Part shown: positions 29,009-36,882 of the stretch, piece after piece
Layout: every line of letters starts with the position of its first letter
How positions within the stretch are numbered: the first letter of the stretch is position 1
NCBI RefSeq assembly: GCF_025751555.1
Contig: NZ_JAOWLB010000008.1
Span: 1-64,000, forward strand
Reading direction: 5' to 3'
Origin: Ruegeria aquimaris
Lineage (GTDB): Bacteria; Pseudomonadota; Alphaproteobacteria; Rhodobacterales; Rhodobacteraceae
DNA length: 64,000 nt
The notes under the pieces: model-generated
What the model saw: only the letters and a program-made list of their open reading frames with translations
Told to the model about the DNA's origin: nothing
Databases searched by the model: none
Translations under genes and position numbers: made by a program

Positions 29009-30094
29009 ATGGATCGTCGTTCTTTTCTGAAAACCTCGGCAATGGGCGGTGCTGCCGCTGCGGCCACCACCGCTCTGGCTGCTCCGGCCTATGCGCAGGG
29101 CAAGCGGACGCTGACCATGGTCACCACCTGGGGCCGTGGCCTGGCGGGCGTGCATGACTCGGCACAGCGCGTGGCCGACAACATCACCGCGATGTCGGAC
29201 GGCAACCTGACCGTGGACCTGAAGGCCGCTGGCGAACTGGTGGGCGCGTTCGAAGTGTTCGACGCCGTTACCTCGGGTCAGGCTGACATGTACCATGGCG
29301 CTGACTACTACTTCGTGGGTCAGCACCCGGGTTATGCGTTCTTCACCGCCGTGCCGTTCGGCATGACCGCGCAGGAACTGGTCAACTGGTACTATTTCGA
29401 CGGCGGCCACGAGCTGCATGACGAGCTGGGCCAGATCTTTGGCCTGAAATCCTTCCTGGCCGGCAACACCGGTGCACAGGCAGGCGGCTGGTTCTCGAAA
29501 GAGATCAACGGCCCCGAAGATTTCAACGGCCTGAAGTTCCGCATGCCCGGTCTGGGCGGCAAGGCGCTGGGCAAGCTGGGCGCATCGGTGCAGAACATTC
29601 CGGGTTCGGAAGTGTACCAGGCCCTGTCCTCGGGCGCCATCGACGGCACCGAGTGGATCGGCCCCTGGGCGGACGAAAAGGCCGGTTTCCAGGAAATCAC
29701 CAAGACCTACTACACCGCTGGCTTCCACGAGCCGGGCGCAGGTCTGTCGGTTGCCACCAACCGCGAAGTCTTCGAGAGCCTGAGCCCCGCGCATCAGAAG
29801 ATCATCGAAATCGCGGCTGGCGAGTGCCACCAGTGGAACCTGGCACAGTTCCTGTCCAACAACGGTGCGGCGCTCCAGCGTCTGCAAGCGGGCGGCGTGA
29901 AGGTCATGGAATTCCCCGACAGCGTCTGGGATGCCTTCGGCAAGGCCAGCCAGGAAGTCATGGCAGAGAACATGGGCGACGAGCTGTTCAAGAAGATCTA
30001 CGACAGCGCGATGGCGTCGATGAAGTCGTCCTCGGCCTGGTTGAACCTGTCGTCGGGTGTCTACACCGCGCAGCGCGACCGCGTTCTGGGCTGA
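29009..30094 (+). CDS. dctP: TRAP transporter substrate-binding protein (DctP family)
   Basis: The protein is 361 residues with a Tat-type signal peptide (MDRRSFLKTSAMGG, cleavage near AYAQG). The mature protein has the DctP fold, with LVGAFEVFDAVTSGQADMYHG and the arginine-containing FNGLKFRMPG stretch that contacts the substrate carboxylate. The closest group is the set annotated as mannitol or chloroaromatic-compound TRAP binding proteins. ATG at 29009 follows AAGGGGAGGAA. The Tat signal implies folding with ligand in the cytoplasm before export. A terminator lies between this gene and dctQ. Confidence 0.94.
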   Translation: MDRRSFLKTSAMGGAAAAATTALAAPAYAQGKRTLTMVTTWGRGLAGVHDSAQRVADNITAMSDGNLTVDLKAAGELVGAFEVFDAVTSGQADMYHGADYYFVGQHPGYAFFTAVPFGMTAQELVNWYYFDGGHELHDELGQIFGLKSFLAGNTGAQAGGWFSKEINGPEDFNGLKFRMPGLGGKALGKLGASVQNIPGSEVYQALSSGAIDGTEWIGPWADEKAGFQEITKTYYTAGFHEPGAGLSVATNREVFESLSPAHQKIIEIAAGECHQWNLAQFLSNNGAALQRLQAGGVKVMEFPDSVWDAFGKASQEVMAENMGDELFKKIYDSAMASMKSSSAWLNLSSGVYTAQRDRVLG

Positions 30095-30119
30095 TCCCGC
30101 ACACAGTTCAAAAACGGTA

Positions 30120-30150
30120 CCCCCGCCATCTGGCGGGGGGCTTTCCCTTT
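30120..30150 (+). terminator. Hairpin between dctP and dctQ
   Basis: CCCCCGCCA and TGGCGGGGG form a 9-bp stem followed by CTTTCCCTTT. Located after the binding-protein gene, it should reduce downstream expression and leave binding protein in excess over the membrane subunits. Confidence 0.75.
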
Positions 30151-30211
30151 GCCTGAGCCCGGACTGATGGGGTCTGCATAAGCGGCTCGGCAAGCGTCTC
30201 TCGGGGGCAAC

Positions 30212-31138
30212 ATGCAGGAAGATAACGGTATCTCCTTTTTCGGCGCCCTATGGAACGGTCTGATATGGCTGGTTCAGAACATCGCCGAGTCCTTTTACAA
30301 CTTTGGCTACGCGGTCACGCATCCCCAGCTCTGGCTTGATTGGTCGGACAAGGAAGCTGTGATGCGTTTCGTCTACTATGGCGGATCGGTCGAGTTCTTC
30401 TTTGTCGTCTTCACCTTCGTTTTGATCCTGACCGCCATCGGCATGTTCTATCGCAATTTCATGTGGGGCATGGTCCGGGTTCTCGAAGGCTTCGCCAACA
30501 CGGTTGGCCGGTTCTTTGCCTGGGCTGGCCTCTTGATGGTGCTGCAGCAGATCATCATCGTGTTCATCCAGCGCGTGTTCGCGCGTCCGGACCTGTCATT
30601 CGGGTTGGGCATTCCGATCTCGTTCGATATCAGCTGGTGGTCCGAGGAGTTGAAGCTTTACAACGCGATGGTGGTGTGCCTCTGCGCGACATACACCTTC
30701 GTCCAGGGCGGTCACGTGCGCGTGGACCTGATCTATTCCGGCATCAGCCACCGGGCGAAGCGGGTGGTCGACATGTTCGGATCGCTGATGTTCATGATGC
30801 CGATGGCGGTGGTGACCTGGCTTTACGGCTGGTACTTCCTGTGGCGTCACCTGATCGTGCCGAACCCGTCGGCCAGTGACCAGCTTGACCGGCTCTTGAT
30901 GAAATCGCGCGCCATGCGCTGGAACGTGGAAACCATCGGTTTCAGCCCCAATGGGTTCAACGGGTACTTCCTGTTCAAGATCCTGCTGGTGGCGTTTGCT
31001 GCGATGATCTTCATTCATGCGGTCGCGTTCTTCTATCGCTCCTGGCTGGAGTTCGTGGAAGGCGAGGGCAGTGTCGGAAAATACCTCGACAAGGATACGC
31101 TTGGCGAGGGTGAAGAGGCCTATGAAGGCACGCATTAA
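30212..31138 (+). CDS. dctQ: TRAP transporter small permease subunit (DctQ), large form
   Basis: The protein is 308 residues, well above the usual 160-200 for DctQ. Transmembrane helices are seen at about 48-75, 90-115, 155-175, 190-210 and 245-270, with an N-terminal amphipathic segment. The QGGHVRVDLIYS stretch is the DctQ core motif. It forms the membrane complex with DctM, which uses the Na+ gradient. It is separated from dctP by a terminator and followed after 17 bases by dctM. Confidence 0.9.
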   Translation: MQEDNGISFFGALWNGLIWLVQNIAESFYNFGYAVTHPQLWLDWSDKEAVMRFVYYGGSVEFFFVVFTFVLILTAIGMFYRNFMWGMVRVLEGFANTVGRFFAWAGLLMVLQQIIIVFIQRVFARPDLSFGLGIPISFDISWWSEELKLYNAMVVCLCATYTFVQGGHVRVDLIYSGISHRAKRVVDMFGSLMFMMPMAVVTWLYGWYFLWRHLIVPNPSASDQLDRLLMKSRAMRWNVETIGFSPNGFNGYFLFKILLVAFAAMIFIHAVAFFYRSWLEFVEGEGSVGKYLDKDTLGEGEEAYEGTH

Positions 31139-31155
31139 GAATAGGAACTGGGGAC

Positions 31156-33510
31156 ATGCTATTCGGTCTTGATGGCGTCGAAATCGGCCTCATTATTGTC
31201 TTTCTCTGCCTCTTCGGGGGCATTCTCTCGGGCTTCCCGGTGGCCTTTGCCATCGGCGGTGCCGGGATCATCTCCTTCGGCATCATCGCGGCGCTCGACA
31301 GCGCGGGGTTGCTGATCCATCAGGCCATCGACACCTCGTCGCAGGCCTATCACGATCTGGTCAATTCCGGTGTCAGGCCGGATACGATTTCGATCTTCCG
31401 ATACCCGGATCTGCCGCGCGCCGCCGAACATGTGTTCTCGGGCGGTTGGCAAACCGCGATGGACCGCAACGTCGCCTTCATCGTCAACCGGATGAACGAG
31501 CGTGTGCTTGCGGGCCAGTCGATTGAAACGCTGCTTGCGGTGCTGATGTTCGTTCTCATGGGTATCACGCTGGAACGTTCGAAGATCGCCAACGACCTGC
31601 TGACCACCATGGCACGGGTGTTTGGCCCGCTGCCTGGCGGACTGGCAGTCTCCATCGTTGTCGTGGGGGCGTTCCTTGCCGCCTCGACCGGGATCGTCGG
31701 TGCAACGGTGGTCACCATGGGCCTGCTGGCCCTGCCGACCATGCTGCGCAACAACTACTCACCGGAACTGGCGACAGGGGTGATCGCCGCCTCTGGTACG
31801 CTGGGGCAGATCATCCCGCCCTCGATCGTGATCGTTCTTCTGGGAACGCTGGCTGGTGACCTTTACTCCACCGCGCAGGAAACCCGCGCCATCGAGGCTG
31901 GCTGTTCGGATGCCTTGACCTATCTTGGTGAACCGGCGGTGGTGTCGGTGGGTACGCTGTTCCAGGCGGCGCTGCTGCCCGGCATCATGCTGGCGGTGCT
32001 CTACGCGGTCTACGCCTTTGGCTTTGCACTGCTGAACCCCGAAAAAGCGCCTGCCGTCGCAATGGCCGGCAAGTCGGGAGAGGTTGTCACTCGGTCCGAG
32101 GCATTCACCTGGCTTCTGGGCGCGCCCATCGCGTTGATCGTCGGGACCATCCTGATGGCTAATGTCGGGATTGTGGGCAGCCAGGACCTGACGGTGTCGG
32201 GTTTCTCGGACAGTTCGAAATCCGCAAGCCTGCGCACCAACGTGTCCGAAGAGTGCAAGGTTTCGATGATCGCGCTGCATGGGCAGGAGGCATGGGATGC
32301 CGCCGTCGTCGAGCAGGAGGCCATCGACAAGGCGGGCGGCGTGCAGGAAGCGCACAAGCTGACCGAAGAAGAGATCGCCGCCGCGTTGGAGGCCAAGATC
32401 GCTGCGGCCGCGCCGATTGGCACCGGGGTTGCGACGCTCTTTGTCCTGCTGGGCCTGACGCTGGTCGTGGGTCGCGGTGTGGCACCGTCGCAGGATCCGC
32501 GTCCGCTGATGATCGGCGGGCTTGGTCTGGCGCTCATGCTGCTGGTCGACATCCTGCTGGTCGCGCCGACGACGTCGTCGGGGGTGACCGTGCTGTTGCT
32601 GGCGATCCCGACGGCCCTGGCTCTTTATGGGTGCAAGGCGGCCGCGGCGCGTTGTGCGACCAATGATCTGATCCGGGTGGTGTTCCCGCCACTGGTTCTG
32701 ATCATCGCGGTTCTTGGCTCGATCCTGGGCGGTGTCACCAACCCCACTCCGGCGGCGGCGCTGGGTGCGGGCGGGGCGATCATGCTGGCGGCCTATCGCC
32801 GGTTGAAGGACGAAGGACGCTCGGGCGCGATCATCATCTGGTCGACTTTCGCCATCATCGTCTGTCTGCTGATCGGGGTGAACTTTGACCTGCGCATCAA
32901 TCAGGGCAATGTATCGTTCGAAAGCTGGGTTGCCTTCACCTTTGCCTATGCCACTTATGCCTATGCGCTGTTCGGGCTGTTGTTCGGGTGCTGGGTTCTG
33001 TTCGCGGGCGGCGTGCTGTCACCCATCGTGCGGGAAACTGCCAAGGTGACCTCGATGGTGTTTACCATCCTGATCGGCTCGCAGCTGTTGAACCTGGTGG
33101 TGATCTCCTTTGGTGGCGAGCATTACATCCAGGACTTCCTGAAGAGTTTCGACAATGAATTCACGGTCTTCCTGATCGTGATGCTGGTGCTCTTCATCCT
33201 TGGGTTCGTGCTCGACTTCCTCGAGATCATCTATATCGTGATCCCGATCGTGGGGCCGGTGATCTATGGCGGATCCTTCGATCCGAAATGGGTGACGATC
33301 ATGGTGGCGGTGAACCTGCAAACCTCGTTCCTGACACCTCCGTTCGGCTTTGCGCTGTTCTACCTGCGCGGGGTTGCACCCAAGGAAGTGACAACTGGTC
33401 ACATCTATCGGGGCATCATACCCTTTGTGATCATCCAGGTGATCGGCATCGGCATCCTGTGGATGTTCCCGTCGATCGTGACCATTGTTCCGGCACTGAT
33501 CCCGAACTGA
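31156..33510 (+). CDS. dctM: TRAP transporter large permease subunit (DctM), enlarged
   Basis: The protein is 784 residues, where typical DctM is about 430. It has the DctM signatures GGILSGFPVAFAIGG at the N-terminus, STGIVGATVVTMG and GQIIPPSIVIVLLG in the first half, and TSFLTPPFGFALF near the end. A hydrophilic insertion of about 70 residues (about 350-420, rich in Glu and Ala) lies mid-protein, flanked by extra transmembrane helices. This enlarged form goes with the enlarged DctQ and the mannitol-type DctP. The complex imports an organic acid or polar solute. Confidence 0.92.
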   Translation: MLFGLDGVEIGLIIVFLCLFGGILSGFPVAFAIGGAGIISFGIIAALDSAGLLIHQAIDTSSQAYHDLVNSGVRPDTISIFRYPDLPRAAEHVFSGGWQTAMDRNVAFIVNRMNERVLAGQSIETLLAVLMFVLMGITLERSKIANDLLTTMARVFGPLPGGLAVSIVVVGAFLAASTGIVGATVVTMGLLALPTMLRNNYSPELATGVIAASGTLGQIIPPSIVIVLLGTLAGDLYSTAQETRAIEAGCSDALTYLGEPAVVSVGTLFQAALLPGIMLAVLYAVYAFGFALLNPEKAPAVAMAGKSGEVVTRSEAFTWLLGAPIALIVGTILMANVGIVGSQDLTVSGFSDSSKSASLRTNVSEECKVSMIALHGQEAWDAAVVEQEAIDKAGGVQEAHKLTEEEIAAALEAKIAAAAPIGTGVATLFVLLGLTLVVGRGVAPSQDPRPLMIGGLGLALMLLVDILLVAPTTSSGVTVLLLAIPTALALYGCKAAAARCATNDLIRVVFPPLVLIIAVLGSILGGVTNPTPAAALGAGGAIMLAAYRRLKDEGRSGAIIIWSTFAIIVCLLIGVNFDLRINQGNVSFESWVAFTFAYATYAYALFGLLFGCWVLFAGGVLSPIVRETAKVTSMVFTILIGSQLLNLVVISFGGEHYIQDFLKSFDNEFTVFLIVMLVLFILGFVLDFLEIIYIVIPIVGPVIYGGSFDPKWVTIMVAVNLQTSFLTPPFGFALFYLRGVAPKEVTTGHIYRGIIPFVIIQVIGIGILWMFPSIVTIVPALIPN

Positions 33511-33530
33511 TGGGCAGTGGAAGATAGCAA

Positions 33531-33563
33531 AAAGGGGGCCTTCGGGCCCCCTTTCCTGTTTTT
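33531..33563 (+). terminator. Terminator of the dctPQM operon
   Basis: AAAGGGGGCC and GGCCCCCTTT form a perfect 10-bp stem around a TTCG tetraloop, followed by CCTGTTTTT. Confidence 0.9.
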
Positions 33564-33594
33564 GGAAACGACTACGACTTGCGCCGGACAACCG

Positions 33595-34416
33595 TTAGGT
33601 CGTTGTCGGCCAGCGGTCCGGAAGTTGGATGTTCGCGACCTGTTCGGCGATTGGATCCGTGGACAGGGGATGGCGTGCGGCATCATGCGCCTCGGGATTG
33701 CTGAGTGGATGCCAGGCTCCGCCGCGATAGATCTCGAGCCCTGAGAACCGGGATTTGTACCCCATCTTGGGACTGCCGGGCACCCAATAGCCGAGATAGA
33801 CATAGGGCAGGCCGGTTTCCCGCGCGATCTCGATGTGATCAAGGATCATGTAAGTGCCCAAAGAATTGCGGTGCTGATCGGGATCGTAGAAGGAATAGAC
33901 CATGCTGAGCCCGTCATCGAGTACATCCGTCAGACTGACGGCGGTCAGCGCTCCGCTTTCGCGATCAGCATACTCGATGACGCGGCTGCGGATCGGCGTT
34001 TCCTCGATCATCGCCGCAAACTCGAACACATCCATGTCGGCCATGCCGCCATCGGCGTGTCGGCTGTCTAGATAGCTGCGGAACAGATCGAACTGCTCGT
34101 CCGTCGCCCAGGGCGATGTGGCGCGCCGGGTCAGGTGGTCGTTGCGTTTCAGCGTGCGTCGCTGACCGCGGGACAGGGAAAAGGCGTTGACGTCAATACG
34201 CGCGGAAAGGCATGCAGAACAATCGGCGCAGGAGGGCCGGTAAAGCACGTTCTGGGAACGCCGGAACCCCTGCTGTGAAAGGGAGTTGTTCAGGCGTTCG
34301 GCACCTTGGCCCTGAAGCGCCGTGAACAGTTTCCTTTCCATCCTGTCCGCCAGATAGGGGCAGGGTTGCGGTGCCGTCACATAGAATTGTGGCGCGATGG
34401 GCAGCGTATGGCGCAT
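33595..34416 (-). CDS. bpt: Leucyl-transferase (aspartate/glutamate N-end rule)
   Basis: The protein is 273 residues. It has an N-terminal ATE_N domain with the CxxCxxC-like cluster SCADCSAC and a C-terminal ATE_C domain with [27 protein letters not shown]. Bacterial members (Bpt) transfer leucine from Leu-tRNA to proteins with N-terminal Asp or Glu, feeding them to ClpAP. The start at 34416 is chosen because [14 protein letters not shown] is the usual N-terminus; the frame to 34470 adds a segment with no ribosome-binding site. It is convergent with dctM. Confidence 0.93.
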   Translation of the reverse strand: MRHTLPIAPQFYVTAPQPCPYLADRMERKLFTALQGQGAERLNNSLSQQGFRRSQNVLYRPSCADCSACLSARIDVNAFSLSRGQRRTLKRNDHLTRRATSPWATDEQFDLFRSYLDSRHADGGMADMDVFEFAAMIEETPIRSRVIEYADRESGALTAVSLTDVLDDGLSMVYSFYDPDQHRNSLGTYMILDHIEIARETGLPYVYLGYWVPGSPKMGYKSRFSGLEIYRGGAWHPLSNPEAHDAARHPLSTDPIAEQVANIQLPDRWPTTT

Positions 34417-34488
34417 GGGTGTCCTGTGGTTGCTTGGCGGGATGATAGCAACCGATCCGAAACCCGCCAAGTGACCAAAGTCACATCA

Positions 34489-34926
34489 TCAGGCATAGAC
34501 CCTGCGATTGATCGCGACGGTGCCCAGCACTGCGTCGGTCAGACCCTGGGCACGTGCTCCAAGCAGCATCATCAGGATCGACACAACCTGAAGCACGGGG
34601 ATCGCCATGCTGATCGTGTATCCGGCAGTGTGGGCCAGTGCAAGACCACCATCCAGCCGCGAGCCGTATGCATCGCGCAGTTCTATTCCGACAAACCGCA
34701 TACCCCAGGTGGCAGACCCGCCAGCGATGGTGGCCACGCGGTATACAAAGCCCACGACCAAGTAGAGGATGGGCCAGACAAAAGCCCCGACAAAGGCGGT
34801 CAGCAAGACAACGATCAGGCTGAGAAACAGAATCACGCAAGTATCGAACACCCAGGCGAAAAAGCGTTTGACCGCGACGCTCTGGTAGAATTCGGGTTGA
34901 TGGTCGGGATGGGGCAGGTGTGTCAT
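34489..34926 (-). CDS. RDD family membrane protein
   Basis: The protein is 145 residues with the RDD-family pattern: Arg in VAVKRFFAWVFDT at the first transmembrane helix, and the Asp pair further on. About three transmembrane helices (around 22-45, 47-70 and 105-130) are present. Function of the family is unknown; a role in transport has been proposed. It lies 72 bases upstream of bpt on the same strand. Confidence 0.85.
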   Translation of the reverse strand: MTHLPHPDHQPEFYQSVAVKRFFAWVFDTCVILFLSLIVVLLTAFVGAFVWPILYLVVGFVYRVATIAGGSATWGMRFVGIELRDAYGSRLDGGLALAHTAGYTISMAIPVLQVVSILMMLLGARAQGLTDAVLGTVAINRRVYA

Positions 34927-34982
34927 TGGCTGGGTCCGTGGTGGATGGTCAGGCAGCCCCTTGCCGGAGCTGCCGGTGTGGC

Positions 34983-35411
34983 TCAGATGGAGTCCTCGTT
35001 GCGTTCACCGTCGCGGGCCTTGCGCACGCGTTCGTCCATGAACTCGTCGAATTCCGCTTTGTCCTTGGCCTCGCGCAGGCGGTGGAGGAAGGCTTCGAAA
35101 TCCGCCTGTTCCTGTTCCAGGCGCGCCAGCGTGTCGGCCTTGTAGGCGTCAAAGGCGCTGTTTCCGGTGGTGGACATGGCGCGCATGCCATGATGGCTCC
35201 AGGATTTGCGGCGGGTGCAGGATTTGCTGAACATGCGTTTGCTCCAGATCATGTAGGCGAGAAGGGCGAGGCCAATGGGCCAGAAGAAGACAAAGCCAAG
35301 GACCATGGCGGCGATCCAGGCGCCCTTGCCCTTGCTGTCCAGCCAGGCTTCGCTTCGGTGCAGCCAACCCGGATTTGACGGGGCGGCGACGGGGTCGGTC
35401 ATCATGGTCAT
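34983..35411 (-). CDS. DUF2852 membrane protein
   Basis: The protein is 142 residues. A transmembrane helix (about 30-52, IAAMVLGFVFFWPIGLALL) is followed by a basic Cys/Ser/Trp-containing segment and a charged C-terminal coiled coil (about 90-135). This is the DUF2852 layout common in Rhodobacterales and Rhizobiales; no function is known. Start at 35411 (MTMMTDP) follows GGAGACC. Upstream lies a cluster of TTCACATT repeats that may regulate it. Confidence 0.82.
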   Translation of the reverse strand: MTMMTDPVAAPSNPGWLHRSEAWLDSKGKGAWIAAMVLGFVFFWPIGLALLAYMIWSKRMFSKSCTRRKSWSHHGMRAMSTTGNSAFDAYKADTLARLEQEQADFEAFLHRLREAKDKAEFDEFMDERVRKARDGERNEDSI

Positions 35412-35439
35412 TGTCGGTCTCCAGATCAGGTTTGAATGT

Positions 35440-35515
35440 GAATGTCTTTCACATTGTGAATGTGGGAGAAGGAGAGCGCCGTTGCAAGGGGCAATGTGAA
35501 AAAGATTTACATTGA
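35440..35515. promoter_or_regulatory. TTCACATT repeat cluster upstream of DUF2852 gene
   Basis: TTCACATTGTGAA (35448-35460) is a perfect dyad. Direct and inverted partial copies (AATGTGAA, GTGAATGT, AATGTGAAA with ATTTACATT) lie on both sides within about 75 bases. This is the pattern of a multi-site operator for one regulator. The regulator is not identifiable. Confidence 0.5.
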
Positions 35516-35539
35516 GTCCGGAGCCGCCGTGAAAGCCAT

Positions 35540-35594
35540 TGATAGCGGACAGAGATTCTTGTGATAGCCGACTGATAGCGGACACTTATTCTTG
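35540..35594. repeat. 22-base direct repeat pair
   Basis: TGATAGCGGACAnnnATTCTTG occurs at 35540-35561 and 35573-35594 with only the three middle bases differing. A third partial copy (GTGATAGCCGAC) begins at 35561. This may be the scar or terminal sequence of a mobile element. Confidence 0.6.
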
Positions 35595-35881
35595 CAAACT
35601 TTGACAGAGATATTTGCAGCAAACAGTTTTCGGCCGAACACCGCCTTCAAATGTGCTCACATCAAGAGTGCTCGAAGACCAGTTTTTACGCCCGTACAAG
35701 CAACCTTCTCGACTTTGTTCGGCATGACCTGCTCGACGGGTTCTTCCTTGCCGCCCTTGACGCCGAAGAACATGGCGCGCTGAGTTGTATATTGCGGGGT
35801 TCGCGGAACCGGGCGGATCGGATTTGTCGTGGTTTGGTGCCGCTCCTTTGATCACATAATGTGCAGCAAAGGAGATGAACC

Positions 35882-35932
35882 ATGGGCACAGGCAGAATGG
35901 ATGAATTTCGCAAGGATGCGGCGCGGATTTAG
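35882..35932 (+). pseudogene. IS3-family transposase orfA 5' remnant
   Basis: AAAGGAG precedes an ATG that opens MGTGRMDEFRKDAARI and then stops at TAG. The same opening is typical of IS3-family OrfA proteins in alphaproteobacteria, which continue into a helix-turn-helix. Everything after residue 16 is lost, so this is a fragment. No orfB part is recognisable in the window. Confidence 0.6.
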
Positions 35933-36326
35933 TCAGAGTTTGCAGATATCCCTGTCCCAAACGCGCCGATTCTCCCCAAACGCCCGTTGAACCGAATTTG
36001 AATGACAAGCGAATTGCGTGTCGCCAGAAGATGTTGATCGCTTCAAGTCCCTGATTTTCAAAGCGCCTTCCAAGGCCTTCCGAGTTCTTCAAGGCTCTTG
36101 CGGTTATTGAAAGTTTGCCTGTCCCACATCATGCACGTAATATCGGTGGCGAGATTTGATGAATCCGTTGACCGAGGGCCAGAATGGCATCGTCCGCTTC
36201 TTCAGCAAGACCAGTGCCACCTGTGCAAGGCGGGCCAGGAGCGAGTGCCGGTTGGTGGCTGTTGCCCTCATGTCTCTTGGGCAGTCTTGCCTGGGCGATG
36301 ATGCTGAACCGGTTGCTTGGCCTGGT

Positions 36327-36800
36327 TTAAGTCTTCGTTGTGAATCCGGCGCATTTAGCCTTTGCAAGTATCGCAAGCTTTTTCGGCTCGATTGCGAAAA
36401 CATGGCGCGGTGTTCCGGCGGCTGCCCAGACAAGCGGAAACTCCATCAGGCTGGGATCCATGAAGGCGCGCGGACGGGAGAGGTGCCCAATGGGGGAAAC
36501 GCCGCCAATCGCGAAGCCGGTGCGGGCGCGGACCCGGTCGGCCTCGGCTCGGTTCAGGGCTTCTCCGGCCAGCGCTGCCGCCAGTTCGGTGTCGACCTGA
36601 CGGCTGCCCGCAGTCAGGAACAAAACGATCGCGCCGCTGGCGGCGCCTTCGAAAACGATCGACTTGACGATCTGATCCAACTGGCAACCGACAGCGGTCG
36701 CGGCGTCAAGGGCGGTGCGCGCATTTCCGGTCTCATGAATACGTGGAACTGTTCCGGCAGCTTGCAACGCTGCACGGACACGGGACAGGCTCTTGCTCAT
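36327..36800 (-). CDS. YbaK/ProX-type aminoacyl-tRNA deacylase
   Basis: The protein is 157 residues with the YbaK fold. It has the conserved Lys in IVKSIVFEG, LNRAEADRVRARTGFAIGG and SPIGH. Such proteins hydrolyse mischarged tRNAs such as Cys-tRNA-Pro or Ala-tRNA-Pro in trans. The start at 36800 begins MSKSLSRV; the upstream frame lies antisense to glnE. It is divergent from glnE with 82 bases between starts. Confidence 0.88.
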   Translation of the reverse strand: MSKSLSRVRAALQAAGTVPRIHETGNARTALDAATAVGCQLDQIVKSIVFEGAASGAIVLFLTAGSRQVDTELAAALAGEALNRAEADRVRARTGFAIGGVSPIGHLSRPRAFMDPSLMEFPLVWAAAGTPRHVFAIEPKKLAILAKAKCAGFTTKT

Positions 36801-36882
36801 CCGCACAGACCTGCCCGAACCCGGTCGGGAGATCAAGCTTTGCCGCATTGACGCGGCGCGGTGGGGCTGCGCTATTGATGCC

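Larger units (their letters stand above)
35412..36326. other. Gene-poor stretch with repeats and an IS remnant
   Basis: About 900 bases without a credible full gene. It holds the TTCACATT cluster at the DUF2852 end, a 22-base direct repeat (35540 and 35573), and the first codons of an IS3-type orfA at 35882. Open frames here are short and mutually inconsistent. No tRNA or integrase was seen. Confidence 0.6.

Noticed and set aside
28805-30193. 462-residue frame opposite dctP
   Set aside because: It is antisense to a clear TRAP binding protein and spans its terminator.
35657-35773. 38-codon minus-strand frame in the gene-poor stretch
   Set aside because: The amino acid composition is reasonable, but there is no ribosome-binding site and no recognisable family; it may be a truncated remnant.
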